DNA of 5,630 bases from Candidatus Poribacteria bacterium (GCA_028824575.1 JAPPDN010000633.1:1-5630); one strand, 5' to 3'. Shown: positions 1 to 5,612, counted from the stretch's first letter. Program-made: numbers and translations. Notes: a model not told the origin generated them from the sequence alone.

Positions 1-99
1 CAAGCGCGGGCATCGGGGGGCCTGGACATGGGGTTCGCCTATGGGACGACGGAACTCACCACGATGGCGGCACGGATCCACGCGGCGAAGGCAAAGTGA
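1..99 (+). CDS. C-terminal end of an unidentified protein (5' end outside window)
   Basis: Frame 1 is open from the first base and stops at TGA 97-99, giving 32 residues that end in ...ARIHAAKAK. The piece is G+C-rich and alanine-rich, as expected of a C-terminal helix, and contains GFAYGTTELTTM. It lies 25 nt upstream of the SDR start, on the same strand, so it is probably the preceding gene of the same unit. I cannot identify the family from 32 residues. A sugar-kinase (PfkB-like) tail crossed my mind because of the SDR neighbours, but nothing diagnostic is visible. The longer reading that starts at ATG 41 belongs to the SDR frame, not to this one. Confidence 0.5.
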   Translation, partial: QARASGGLDMGFAYGTTELTTMAARIHAAKAK

Positions 100-111
100 T
101 GGGCAAATAAC

Positions 112-116
112 AGGAG
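112..116 (+). promoter_or_regulatory. Shine-Dalgarno site deciding the SDR start
   Basis: AGGAG at 112-116 lies 8 nt before ATG 125. It favours 125 over the in-frame ATG at 41. The extra N-terminal residues encoded from 41 are arginine-rich, overlap the end of the upstream gene and do not resemble an SDR N-terminus. Confidence 0.8.
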
Positions 117-124
117 ATCTGGCA

Positions 125-913
125 ATGGCTTTCCGTAACGATGCACTCGCTGGACAACACATCGTTATTTCCGGCGGGTGCGGAGCAATCGGGATTGGAA
201 TCATCGAAAAATTGATGGCACACGGTGCAAACCTAACGGTCAACGATATCCTGCCGGATCAACAGGCGATGGATCGGCTCAGTCAAACCGGAATCAACAC
301 AGCGCAACTTCACTACGTTAAGGCAGATTTGACAGATACCGACGAGACCAATATGTTAGTAGATGCCGCGCGCGACCGGTTCGGACCTATCCACGTCGTG
401 CTCTGCCATATCGGTATGGTGATCCCGAAACCGTTGTTAGAATACAGCGCAGAAGAGTGGGATGAAACAATGGCAGTCAATGTGCGGACAGCGTTTTTAC
501 TCGGCAGTGCCGCATCCCATTCTATGCTTGAAGATGGTGTCAGAGGACACCTTATTTTTACGACATCTTGGGTTGCTGACGTGCCGTGGCCCGAGATAGG
601 ACCGTATAACGCAAGCAAAGCTGCAATGAAGCAGCTCATGCGTTCCTTCGCACGGGAATTGGCAGATAAAGGGATTCGCGCCAATGCAGTCGCACCCGGT
701 ATTGTCAGTGTAGGACTCGCAAAACAACAGTGGGACACGGATCCAATCTACCGTGCCCGTGCCCAAAAAGCAATTCCACTCGGCGTTATGCAACCGCTTG
801 ACTCGGTGGCAAACGCCTTCTTATTTTTATGTAGTTCCGCCGCAGATTATATGACAGGAACAGTGCTACTCGTAGACGGCGGATGTAGCCTGTATCCTAT
901 GGACGATGCTTAG
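125..913 (+). CDS. Short-chain dehydrogenase/reductase (classical SDR, FabG/KduD-like)
   Basis: This 262-residue protein has the normal length of a classical SDR, a cytoplasmic NAD(P)(H)-dependent alcohol or ketone oxidoreductase. Visible motifs are the nucleotide-binding glycine pattern GGCGAIG (residues 17-23), an aspartate at the end of beta-2 (D41, usually a sign of NAD(H) preference), D68 in ADLTD, N119 in the NVR motif, and the catalytic S148, Y161 and K165 (YNASK). There is also a PG motif (191-192) and the C-terminal VDGG (250-253). The usual NNAG motif after beta-4 is replaced by CHIG (94-97), which is odd although the catalytic tetrad is intact. The start at 125 is chosen for its AGGAG site. 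A Rieske ferredoxin and an extended SDR follow on the same strand, suggesting sugar, polyol or hydroxy-acid catabolism. The substrate cannot be told from sequence, and 3-oxoacyl-ACP reductase is less likely because no fatty-acid genes are nearby. Confidence 0.93.
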   Translation: MAFRNDALAGQHIVISGGCGAIGIGIIEKLMAHGANLTVNDILPDQQAMDRLSQTGINTAQLHYVKADLTDTDETNMLVDAARDRFGPIHVVLCHIGMVIPKPLLEYSAEEWDETMAVNVRTAFLLGSAASHSMLEDGVRGHLIFTTSWVADVPWPEIGPYNASKAAMKQLMRSFARELADKGIRANAVAPGIVSVGLAKQQWDTDPIYRARAQKAIPLGVMQPLDSVANAFLFLCSSAADYMTGTVLLVDGGCSLYPMDDA

Positions 914-926
914 CCCGCGCGGAGGA

Positions 927-960
927 AGGGTAAAACCCTACGTGCAGTCTAAACCGGTTT
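927..960. repeat. Two small palindromes in the SDR-Rieske gap
   Basis: AGGGT (927-931) and ACCCT (935-939) form a 5-bp stem with an AAA loop 13 nt after the SDR stop. AAACCGGTTT at 951-960 is a perfect 10-bp palindrome. Neither is followed by a T-run, so neither is a standard intrinsic terminator. Both are short enough that chance is possible. Apart from these and the hairpin near 1059, the 179-nt gap 914-1092 shows no gene and no promoter I would defend. Confidence 0.35.
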
Positions 961-1058
961 GCGTCTATTCTGAGGCCAAAGCCGTAACTGAATGTTTTAG
1001 CAGCAGTGGTATCCATCGGAAGACCACAACAATGTTTTCTGATACGATTTTAATCTTA

Positions 1059-1079
1059 TTTTGCGTAAGAAACGCAAAA
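1059..1079 (+). promoter_or_regulatory. 8-bp hairpin immediately upstream of the Rieske ribosome-binding site
   Basis: TTTTGCGT (1059-1066) and ACGCAAAA (1072-1079) are perfect inverted repeats around a 5-nt AAGAA loop. The 3' arm ends 4 nt before the GGAG (1084-1087) of the Rieske gene. There is no T-tract after it, so it is not a classical terminator. Its position would suit an RNA structure that stabilises the 5' end of the message or affects ribosome access, or a small operator. The inverted repeat is seen directly; the role is inferred. Confidence 0.4.
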
Positions 1080-1092
1080 AGTTGGAGAAATT

Positions 1093-1419
1093 ATGTCACA
1101 ATTTGTAAAAGCCGCGACAACCGATCAAATTCAGCCCGGTAGATGTATTGGTGTGAAAGTTGAAGGTGTTTTTATCGGTATCTACAACGTTAAGGGTGAA
1201 TATTATGCGATGAACAATATCTGCCCACACCTCGGTGGCGTTTTGAGTTACGGCTTCTTAGACAATAATTGTGTTACGTGCCCACTCCACATGTGGGAAT
1301 TTGATGTGACGACGGGTGAATGCGTCTGGCCAGGGGAGGAAAGCATACCCACCTATCCTGTTAAAGTGGAGGGCGACGATATTCTTGTGAATGTGGATAC
1401 GCCCCTCCAAGCGAGTTAG
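1093..1419 (+). CDS. Rieske-type [2Fe-2S] ferredoxin
   Basis: This 108-residue soluble protein is made of a single Rieske domain. The two cluster-binding motifs are complete: C44-P-H46 followed by LGGVLSYG, and C63-P-L-H66 followed by MWEFD, giving two Cys and two His ligands. The absence of a signal peptide or membrane anchor and the short length match cytoplasmic Rieske ferredoxins (bacterial dioxygenase ferredoxins and NirD-like subunits), not the cytochrome bc1 type. Such proteins pass electrons from a reductase to a Rieske oxygenase or form a small subunit of an oxidoreductase. Translation starts at ATG 1093, 5 nt after GGAG (1084-1087). It sits between two SDR-family genes, and no terminal oxygenase or flavin reductase lies in the window, so its partner is unknown. 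The family call is firm; the pathway is not. Confidence 0.93.
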   Translation: MSQFVKAATTDQIQPGRCIGVKVEGVFIGIYNVKGEYYAMNNICPHLGGVLSYGFLDNNCVTCPLHMWEFDVTTGECVWPGEESIPTYPVKVEGDDILVNVDTPLQAS

Positions 1420-1445
1420 GACCTGTTTCGCATGGCGATTTTGGT

Positions 1446-1477
1446 AGAAGGGCGCGGTTCCTCGATCGCGTCCCTCT
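1446..1477. repeat. Imperfect hairpin in the Rieske-epimerase gap
   Basis: AGA-A-GGG-CGCG (1446-1456) pairs with CGCG-T-CCC-TCT (1467-1477) around a 10-nt loop, with one unpaired base on each arm; T1445 and A1478 can add one more pair. It ends just before the AGGAG (1481-1485) of the next gene. It could be an attenuator or processing signal, or a decayed copy of a dispersed G+C-rich palindromic repeat. There is no T-tract. Confidence 0.45.
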
Positions 1478-1494
1478 AAGAGGAGAAAAAGATT

Positions 1495-2448
1495 ATGGCA
1501 TATCTGCTCACCGGTGGCATGGGCTGCATCGGTACTTACGTTATCCGCGACCTGTTAGCCGCCGGTGAAAAGGTAGTGGTTTACGATTTCGCTTACGACC
1601 TAACCATTCCAAAGATGGTGCTCACGGACGAACAGATTGAAGGGTTTACCTTCGTGCAAGGTGACATCACTGACCTACCGCACGTCTTACGGACCGTCCA
1701 AGCACACGAAATTGATAGGGTTATCCATCTTGCTTCATGGCAGGTACCGGCATGCAATGCGAACCCGCCGCAGGCGTTAAAGGTCGTCTGTGAAGGCACG
1801 ATCAATATATTGGAAGCGGCGCGTATTTTCAATCTCAAACGTGTTGTCTGGGCAAGCAGCGTTGCAGTCTTCGGTGCACCAGAAGATTACAATCACCAAC
1901 AGATCCTCAATGATGCGCCACACTATCCAAAGTTTATCTACGGTGCGTGCAAATCCCTTAATGAAAAATATGCGACACACTATTTCGATGCTTATGGTGT
2001 TGACTCAATCGGGCTTCGGTTTACGGCTGTCTACGGTGTTGGTCGGACGCGGGGGATGAGTTCGTTCACGACACAGATGATTGAAGCGGTCGCATTGGGT
2101 GAACCACATGTCTGTCCATTCGGTGACGATGCAGTGGATTGGCAGTACGTAGAGGACGTTTCCAGTTCAATCGTACTCGCGTGTACCTGTCCGACGACAC
2201 AGACACGCGTTTTCAATGTGAAGGGTGGTATCCGACCGGTCAAAGAGGGCGTAGCGTATCTTAAGACGTTGGTACCAGATGCAGAGATTACATTGGAACC
2301 GGGGGTATTCGGAATCTCATGGGATTATGATGCAACAGCCATCGCCGATGAGATGGGGTTCACGCCTGCCTACACGATGGAGCAAGGGATTCTGAAAACG
2401 TTCAACCGTTTTCGCGAAAAGGCGGGATTGGCGCAGGTAGCGTTGTAA
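1495..2448 (+). CDS. NAD-dependent epimerase/dehydratase (extended SDR, GalE-like)
   Basis: This 317-residue protein has the length and motif order of extended SDR enzymes acting on nucleotide sugars. These are the Rossmann glycine motif GGMGCIG (7-13), D31 at the end of beta-2 (NAD preference), GDITD (56-60), HLAS (78-81), a VCEGTINILEAAR helix (98-110), SSVAVFG (121-127) with the active-site Ser region, Y149 and K153 (YGACK), LRFTAVYG (174-181) and a WQYVEDV segment (216-222). ATG 1495 follows AGGAG (1481-1485) by 9 nt. Expected chemistry is epimerisation, dehydration or oxidation of a sugar or sugar nucleotide in the cytoplasm. The exact substrate is not determinable, since many relatives annotated as UDP-glucose 4-epimerase are not. 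It is the last gene of the plus-strand block and is followed at once by a 20-bp palindrome. Confidence 0.92.
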   Translation: MAYLLTGGMGCIGTYVIRDLLAAGEKVVVYDFAYDLTIPKMVLTDEQIEGFTFVQGDITDLPHVLRTVQAHEIDRVIHLASWQVPACNANPPQALKVVCEGTINILEAARIFNLKRVVWASSVAVFGAPEDYNHQQILNDAPHYPKFIYGACKSLNEKYATHYFDAYGVDSIGLRFTAVYGVGRTRGMSSFTTQMIEAVALGEPHVCPFGDDAVDWQYVEDVSSSIVLACTCPTTQTRVFNVKGGIRPVKEGVAYLKTLVPDAEITLEPGVFGISWDYDATAIADEMGFTPAYTMEQGILKTFNRFREKAGLAQVAL

Positions 2449-2467
2449 GGCGGAGCATGCTCCGCCT
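2448..2467. repeat. 20-bp perfect palindrome at the convergent gene boundary
   Basis: The palindrome AGGCGGAGCATGCTCCGCCT begins on the last base of the epimerase TAA. It can fold into an 8-bp G+C-rich stem with a CATG loop on either strand. It lies between the plus-strand epimerase and the minus-strand gene ending at 2508, so it is a natural place for bidirectional termination or mRNA end protection. No T-run follows in either direction, so a standard Rho-independent terminator is not supported. It may also be a member of a dispersed palindrome family. Nothing else is visible in 2468-2507. Confidence 0.6.
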
Positions 2468-2507
2468 ATTCAGCAATAACAAAAGATTGGTATGGTCTGA
2501 CGTGTGA

Positions 2508-2900
2508 CTAATAATACTTCTTCATCTGTGCCCAAGAGACAACCAATTTGCCGCGTGCGTCAACAACAAGTGCCCGATCCCAAGGAATATTATTGCCCTT
2601 GGAATCAGCTTGGTGTCCATCGTCAAAGTTCGGATGTCCCCATCCGCCGCTGTTGTTATCAACGACAACAAGTTGAGCAGTCTTACCTTTCAAGTCAGAG
2701 ACATCCCATTCTTTACGACTCATCGTTTCAGTGGCGTTGCCGGTTGCTGTGCGTTCGACTTTGCCTTTGATTTCGAGGTTAACACAACAGGGTGCAGGTG
2801 CTACATCCCAGGCGTGGTTTCCGCCGCCGATGAGGAAATTCATCGTTTCACCAATAATTGTGAACTTTGCAGCATTCAGGTTCACGTTATCATTGCTCAT
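2508..2900 (-). CDS. Fragment of a GH32-associated type beta-sandwich domain
   Basis: This is a 130-residue protein without signal peptide or membrane segment. Residues 13-96 follow a pattern I recall from beta-sandwich domains attached to GH32-like (levanase/invertase) enzymes: FTIIGETMNFLIGGGNH (13-29), CVNLEIKGK (39-47), RTATGN (50-55), WDVSDLKGKTAQLVVVD (65-81) and GGWGHPNFDD (85-94). The family version usually ends in GWGHIN.D and has about 50 more N-terminal residues, which are missing here. The tail (about 110-127) looks like a normal domain end. The ATG lies two codons after an in-frame TAG, and the only SD-like GGAGA touches it with 1-nt spacing, so the start is doubtful. It may be a small carbohydrate-binding protein, a broken remnant of a larger enzyme, or translationally coupled to the preceding frame. 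No catalytic residues are seen. Confidence 0.6.
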   Translation of the reverse strand: MSNDNVNLNAAKFTIIGETMNFLIGGGNHAWDVAPAPCCVNLEIKGKVERTATGNATETMSRKEWDVSDLKGKTAQLVVVDNNSGGWGHPNFDDGHQADSKGNNIPWDRALVVDARGKLVVSWAQMKKYY

Positions 2901-2906
2901 TCTCCG

Positions 2907-3002
2907 CTAATGCGGTATTGGGACCACAGTCAGGGTGATTCCAAATCCAATGAATACAACACCCATAATCACAATAATGAAAATATTGCTTTTATATTGC
3001 CT
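2907..3002 (-). other. Hydrophobic open frame after the membrane protein (possible frameshifted eighth helix)
   Basis: On the minus strand, a second frame opens at 3002, overlaps the last codons of the membrane protein gene and stops at TAG 2907-2909. Its 31 codons read RQYKSN followed by a strongly hydrophobic, glycine-containing stretch that ends TVVPIPH. This resembles the preceding helices in composition. The ATG at 2964-2966 has no SD, so an independent gene is unlikely. A +1 shift near 3002 would append one helix to the upstream protein and bring its stop to 6 nt from the next ATG. It could be a real frameshift, a sequencing or assembly error, or chance. Confidence 0.35.
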
Positions 3003-3687
3003 CTATAATATACGCCAGTCCTATGCCGATGGAGCCTATTCCACAAACGATAAAAAGTGGCACAACTAACTTAACTTTCCCCTGAAGCACTTTCCGAAGG
3101 ATTAAAAGCGTCCATACAACAATCGCGCCACCGTTCAAAATTGCTGTCATTGCCCTTCCCGCCGGAGTGAATATTGGCGGAACATCGTTAATAATCGACA
3201 ATACTATTGAGACAACTCCATAGCCAATAGAGTATGCACTTGCGACAACAAGTCCACCTACACCCAAATGCAATGAGAGCGACACAGGCGATACTTTCAG
3301 AATCACAATACCCCATATCAAGACTGCCAGATTTGCTGATACCGATGCCACTACAAGCATCCAGTCATTTGTCATGGACGCTTTGATCTCGAAGAACAGA
3401 ACTTTTAAGATTGTCACGACCCCTAATCCGCCAATGCCACTTCCGGCTGCAATTAAGATAATGCTCACAATGTACACAAGTGTGGTTCTGTTTTCACTGA
3501 ACAGAGGTACAATACCTAAACTAATCCATACAACGCTGATGAAAATTAATCCTAATGCTGTTGTTATTCCACCTTCCGTACCAAAAGTTATCGGCAGGAA
3601 TCCCAAAGTGAGGAGAACTACGGGGTATCCGTTGATTGCCTCCCATGAAAACGAAAACTGAGTATTCTTTGAAGACTGATCAGACAT
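2992..3687 (-). CDS. Unrecognised multi-pass membrane protein (about seven helices)
   Basis: This 231-residue protein is dominated by hydrophobic segments at about residues 22-36, 40-63, 70-98, 110-132, 139-166, 180-198 and 205-231. They are separated by short polar loops such as SENRTT (64-69), EIKASMTND (100-108) and NDVPPIFTPAGR (167-178). The N-terminal 20 residues are polar (MSDQSSKNTQ...), with no cleavable signal. I do not recognise a family and see no catalytic or transporter motif. ATG 3685-3687 has a good site, GGGAG at 3693-3697 (minus strand), with 5-nt spacing. The coding region is visibly more A+T-rich than the plus-strand genes. It ends in a hydrophobic segment, and another hydrophobic segment lies just downstream in a different frame, so the C-terminus may be incomplete. 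Gene reality is fairly sure; function is unknown. Confidence 0.75.
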   Translation of the reverse strand: MSDQSSKNTQFSFSWEAINGYPVVLLTLGFLPITFGTEGGITTALGLIFISVVWISLGIVPLFSENRTTLVYIVSIILIAAGSGIGGLGVVTILKVLFFEIKASMTNDWMLVVASVSANLAVLIWGIVILKVSPVSLSLHLGVGGLVVASAYSIGYGVVSIVLSIINDVPPIFTPAGRAMTAILNGGAIVVWTLLILRKVLQGKVKLVVPLFIVCGIGSIGIGLAYIIEAI

Positions 3688-3692
3688 CCTGA

Positions 3693-3699
3693 CTCCCTT
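3693..3699 (-). promoter_or_regulatory. Shine-Dalgarno site of the seven-helix membrane protein
   Basis: On the minus strand AAGGGAG (3699 to 3693) precedes the ATG at 3687 by 5 nt. It is the best-placed ribosome site among the minus-strand genes and fixes that start. The A+T-rich stretch 3700-3790 upstream, with a 9-A run at 3768-3776, probably holds the promoter, but no -35/-10 pair is convincing. Confidence 0.65.
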
Positions 3700-3802
3700 C
3701 TTGAAAATATTACCATTGATTGATAATCTAAAGACGTAATTTTGGTGTAGAAAACGTGCATAATTTGAAAAAAAAAGAAAATTTTGGTCAGAGAAAGCGG
3801 AC

Positions 3803-3841
3803 AGACTATAGTCTAAATGCGGCGAGGTTGCAAACTTCGCC
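3803..3841. repeat. Paired palindromes downstream of the methyltransferase gene
   Basis: AGACTATAGTCT (3803-3814) is a perfect 12-bp palindrome. Six bases on, GGCGAGGTT (3821-3829) pairs with AACTTCGCC (3833-3841) through a 9-bp stem with one G-T pair and a 3-nt loop. Read on the minus strand, both hairpins follow the methyltransferase stop (3858) by under 60 nt, and a T9 run (3776 to 3768) comes about 27 nt later. The T-run is too far away for a standard terminator. They may still limit read-through into the membrane-protein gene, or be dispersed palindromic repeats. Confidence 0.55.
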
Positions 3842-3857
3842 TGCAGGAAGCATATAT

Positions 3858-4451
3858 TTACAACACATTGATCGCTTGTCTGGCGAAAATTAATCCGATA
3901 ACACAGGCAATTGCCGTCAAGGTGCGCTTTTCACTTTTAATGGCACGTGTGAAAGAAAAATCATGGTCGGAGGGTTCGGGGTACGGACGGAACTGTGGAA
4001 TGAAGCGAGACACCTGTTCTCGATAGGTCTGATAGACCGAACCGCAGGACTCTAATAGATACGTCTCTTCGACCGCGATAATAGGAAGGTATTGAAAGAA
4101 ATAGCCGACAACCAACACTGCGACAAGCCAATAGACGTTTGCGACAAGGCAGACCCCGAGACTGAGCAGAAAATTGCCGAGATAGAGCGGGTTCCGAACG
4201 TAACTGTAGGGCCCCGTTGTGACGAGGTCGCGTGCGGCACCGAGCGTTCTCGCGCGCGTGGATGCCCCTGCATATCCAACAGCCCACCCTCGAAGTAACT
4301 CGCCTACAACAATGAACGGCACACCCATAACGACTGAATGCCATACGGGTTCTGCGAAATAGAGCATCGCAACGATAAACGGTATCGGAGTGAAACTGCG
4401 GATTTTAAAAAAAATGTTGCCAATTCTTGAGGCGTGCATGTTTTCTGCCAT
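3858..4451 (-). CDS. Membrane methyltransferase of the isoprenylcysteine carboxyl methyltransferase (ICMT/PEMT) family
   Basis: With the start taken at ATG 4449-4451 the protein is 197 residues, typical for bacterial ICMT-like proteins. These are integral membrane enzymes that use S-adenosylmethionine to methylate lipids or small lipophilic acceptors. Hydrophobic segments lie near 22-33, 37-52, a helical pair near 91-124, and 178-190. The family signature is clear: LVTTGPYSYVRNPLYLG (76-92), with Asn where many relatives have RHP, then VEETYL (127-132) and YQTYREQVSRFIP (140-152), which form the cofactor-binding C-terminal part. An upstream TTG (4496) and ATG (4472) are also in frame, but 4496 lies in the C/G-run repeat, so those residues look spurious. 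No start has a strong SD. Its gap to LptF is 90 nt, same strand, so co-transcription is possible. The bacterial substrate is unknown. Confidence 0.85.
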   Translation of the reverse strand: MAENMHASRIGNIFFKIRSFTPIPFIVAMLYFAEPVWHSVVMGVPFIVVGELLRGWAVGYAGASTRARTLGAARDLVTTGPYSYVRNPLYLGNFLLSLGVCLVANVYWLVAVLVVGYFFQYLPIIAVEETYLLESCGSVYQTYREQVSRFIPQFRPYPEPSDHDFSFTRAIKSEKRTLTAIACVIGLIFARQAINVL

Positions 4452-4487
4452 TTGGACACAACAAAGCGGCATTTTCCATATTCTAAA

Positions 4488-4514
4488 CCCCCTCAATCCC
4501 CCTTATCAGGGGGA
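4488..4514. repeat. CCCCCT...AGGGGGA direct/inverted repeat element
   Basis: CCCCCTCAAT (4488-4497) is followed directly by the similar CCCCCTTATC (4498-4507) and then AGGGGGA (4508-4514). TCCCCCT (4497-4503) and AGGGGGA (4508-4514) form a perfect 7-bp stem with a TATC loop. Elements of this appearance are dispersed in many copies between genes in some environmental bacteria (recalled, not searched). It lies between the LptF stop and the methyltransferase start, and could act as an attenuating or mRNA-protecting hairpin. Confidence 0.6.
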
Positions 4515-4541
4515 CTTTAAGAGGAAACGCGCAAGTTCTAT

Positions 4542-5612
4542 TTATTTGGGTGTACGCCAGATCAGGATGCTCCCGACGGCAGCATACAGGATGTTCGCCC
4601 CCCAACAGGCAAGAAATGGATGGAGTTTGCCGTTTTCACTTAACCCTTCAAGCGTCGCGAAGGAGAGTGCCCAATAGATGAAAGAGAGGAAAAAAGCGAT
4701 GACCAATCCCGCAAAAAATCCTGCCCTGCCAAAACGGATGGCAATTGGCGCGCCGAGCATCACGACAACGACAGCCGCGAACGGGTAAGCCGTCTTATGA
4801 TACAACTTTACCTGTTCCTTACGTGAAATTTGACCTGCCTCCTGTTTATAGGCGATCTGCTCACGGAGTTCCTTGATAGTCATTGCCCTTGGATCCTTCT
4901 CACTCCCGATAAAACGGGCAGGGTCTTCGTGGCGTTCAATCGTATAGGTATCAAAAGTTTCGTAATCAACCTCAACGCCTTGCGCAAAATGGCGGATGTA
5001 TCCATCGGTGAGATCCCAGTGCGTGGATGTCCATGTTGCGGATTTCGCAAAGGTTATGCGGTCAAGTCGATCTTCAGCACCATATTCATAAATCGTCAGT
5101 TGATTGATTTTCTGGGCATCTAAGGCGATTCGCTGCGAGTAAAAGACGCGATTATTTTTGCCTCTGAAGACAACGTTCCTGCCGCGCTGAGGTTTCACCT
5201 TATTTTGCAAGAGATGTGCTTCATGAAAGGCAGGAGACGCAACTCGGTTGTAAAAAATAGCGAAGAGTCCACAGATAATGAGTGTCACAATTAGGATAGG
5301 TGCAAGGAGTCGGTAAACGCTTATGCCACCAGCTTTCATCGCTGTGAATTCGTTGCTCCTAACCATCCGTCCGAGCGTGAAAAAGACAGCGACAAAACCG
5401 GCAATCGGCACCATTTCCATAATCCGGCGGGGTGCTTGATATAAAACAATCTTAACAGCGATGATATAAGAGATGTCGTCTTCAAATTTCTTGAGGTCGT
5501 AGTCCAACAACCGCACGATGACAATCAACGCGATAAAGAACACGAGGCCAACAACAAAGGCTTTGAGGTATTCGCGAAGCAGGTACCGATCAAGAATGTT
5601 CAAGGCATGCAT
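4542..5612 (-). CDS. LptF/LptG family permease (YjgP/YjgQ), lipopolysaccharide export
   Basis: This 356-residue inner-membrane protein has normal family length. It is the transmembrane half of the LptB2FG ABC exporter that extracts lipopolysaccharide and passes it to LptC/LptA. The order is typical: N-terminal LDRYLLREYLKAF (7-19), helix 1 (about 20-35), helices 2-3 (about 63-82 and 100-123), and a large periplasmic beta-jellyroll region (about 125-270). The C-terminal helices are about 274-292, 297-318 and 334-352. Between helices 2 and 3, GRMVRSNEFTAMKAGGIS (81-98) is the cytoplasmic coupling helix, with E88 in the conserved place. YHKTAYPFAA (271-280) and the final HPFLACWGANILYAAVG (331-347) are also family-like. 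I cannot say whether this is LptF or LptG; the partner gene is usually adjacent and may lie beyond 5630. The start at 5612 has only a weak SD (GGTG). An A+T-rich TAAAAATAT sits at the window edge. Confidence 0.93.
   Translation of the reverse strand: MHALNILDRYLLREYLKAFVVGLVFFIALIVIVRLLDYDLKKFEDDISYIIAVKIVLYQAPRRIMEMVPIAGFVAVFFTLGRMVRSNEFTAMKAGGISVYRLLAPILIVTLIICGLFAIFYNRVASPAFHEAHLLQNKVKPQRGRNVVFRGKNNRVFYSQRIALDAQKINQLTIYEYGAEDRLDRITFAKSATWTSTHWDLTDGYIRHFAQGVEVDYETFDTYTIERHEDPARFIGSEKDPRAMTIKELREQIAYKQEAGQISRKEQVKLYHKTAYPFAAVVVVMLGAPIAIRFGRAGFFAGLVIAFFLSFIYWALSFATLEGLSENGKLHPFLACWGANILYAAVGSILIWRTPK

Noticed and set aside
313..793. Minus-strand open frames opposite the SDR
   Set aside because: They are antisense to a gene with a complete catalytic tetrad, and their translations show no protein-like pattern.
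906..1142. A 78-codon plus-strand open frame between the SDR and Rieske genes, with GGAGG at 921-925 upstream of a GTG at 942
   Set aside because: It overlaps the Rieske start by about 50 nt, its translation resembles no protein and it runs through the hairpin at 1059-1079. The SD-like sequence is too far from the GTG.
2610..3008. A 132-codon plus-strand open frame
   Set aside because: It is antisense to the minus-strand beta-sandwich fragment, whose translation carries recognisable motifs, while the plus-strand translation does not.
3768..3841. Hairpins followed by a T9 run on the minus strand as an intrinsic terminator for the methyltransferase
   Set aside because: The T-run is about 27 nt beyond the nearer hairpin, whereas a Rho-independent terminator needs it directly after the stem.
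3961..4344. A 127-codon minus-strand open frame and other overlapping frames in 3960-4340
   Set aside because: They are out-of-frame readings of the ICMT-like gene, rich in Arg/Cys/Ser and without motifs.
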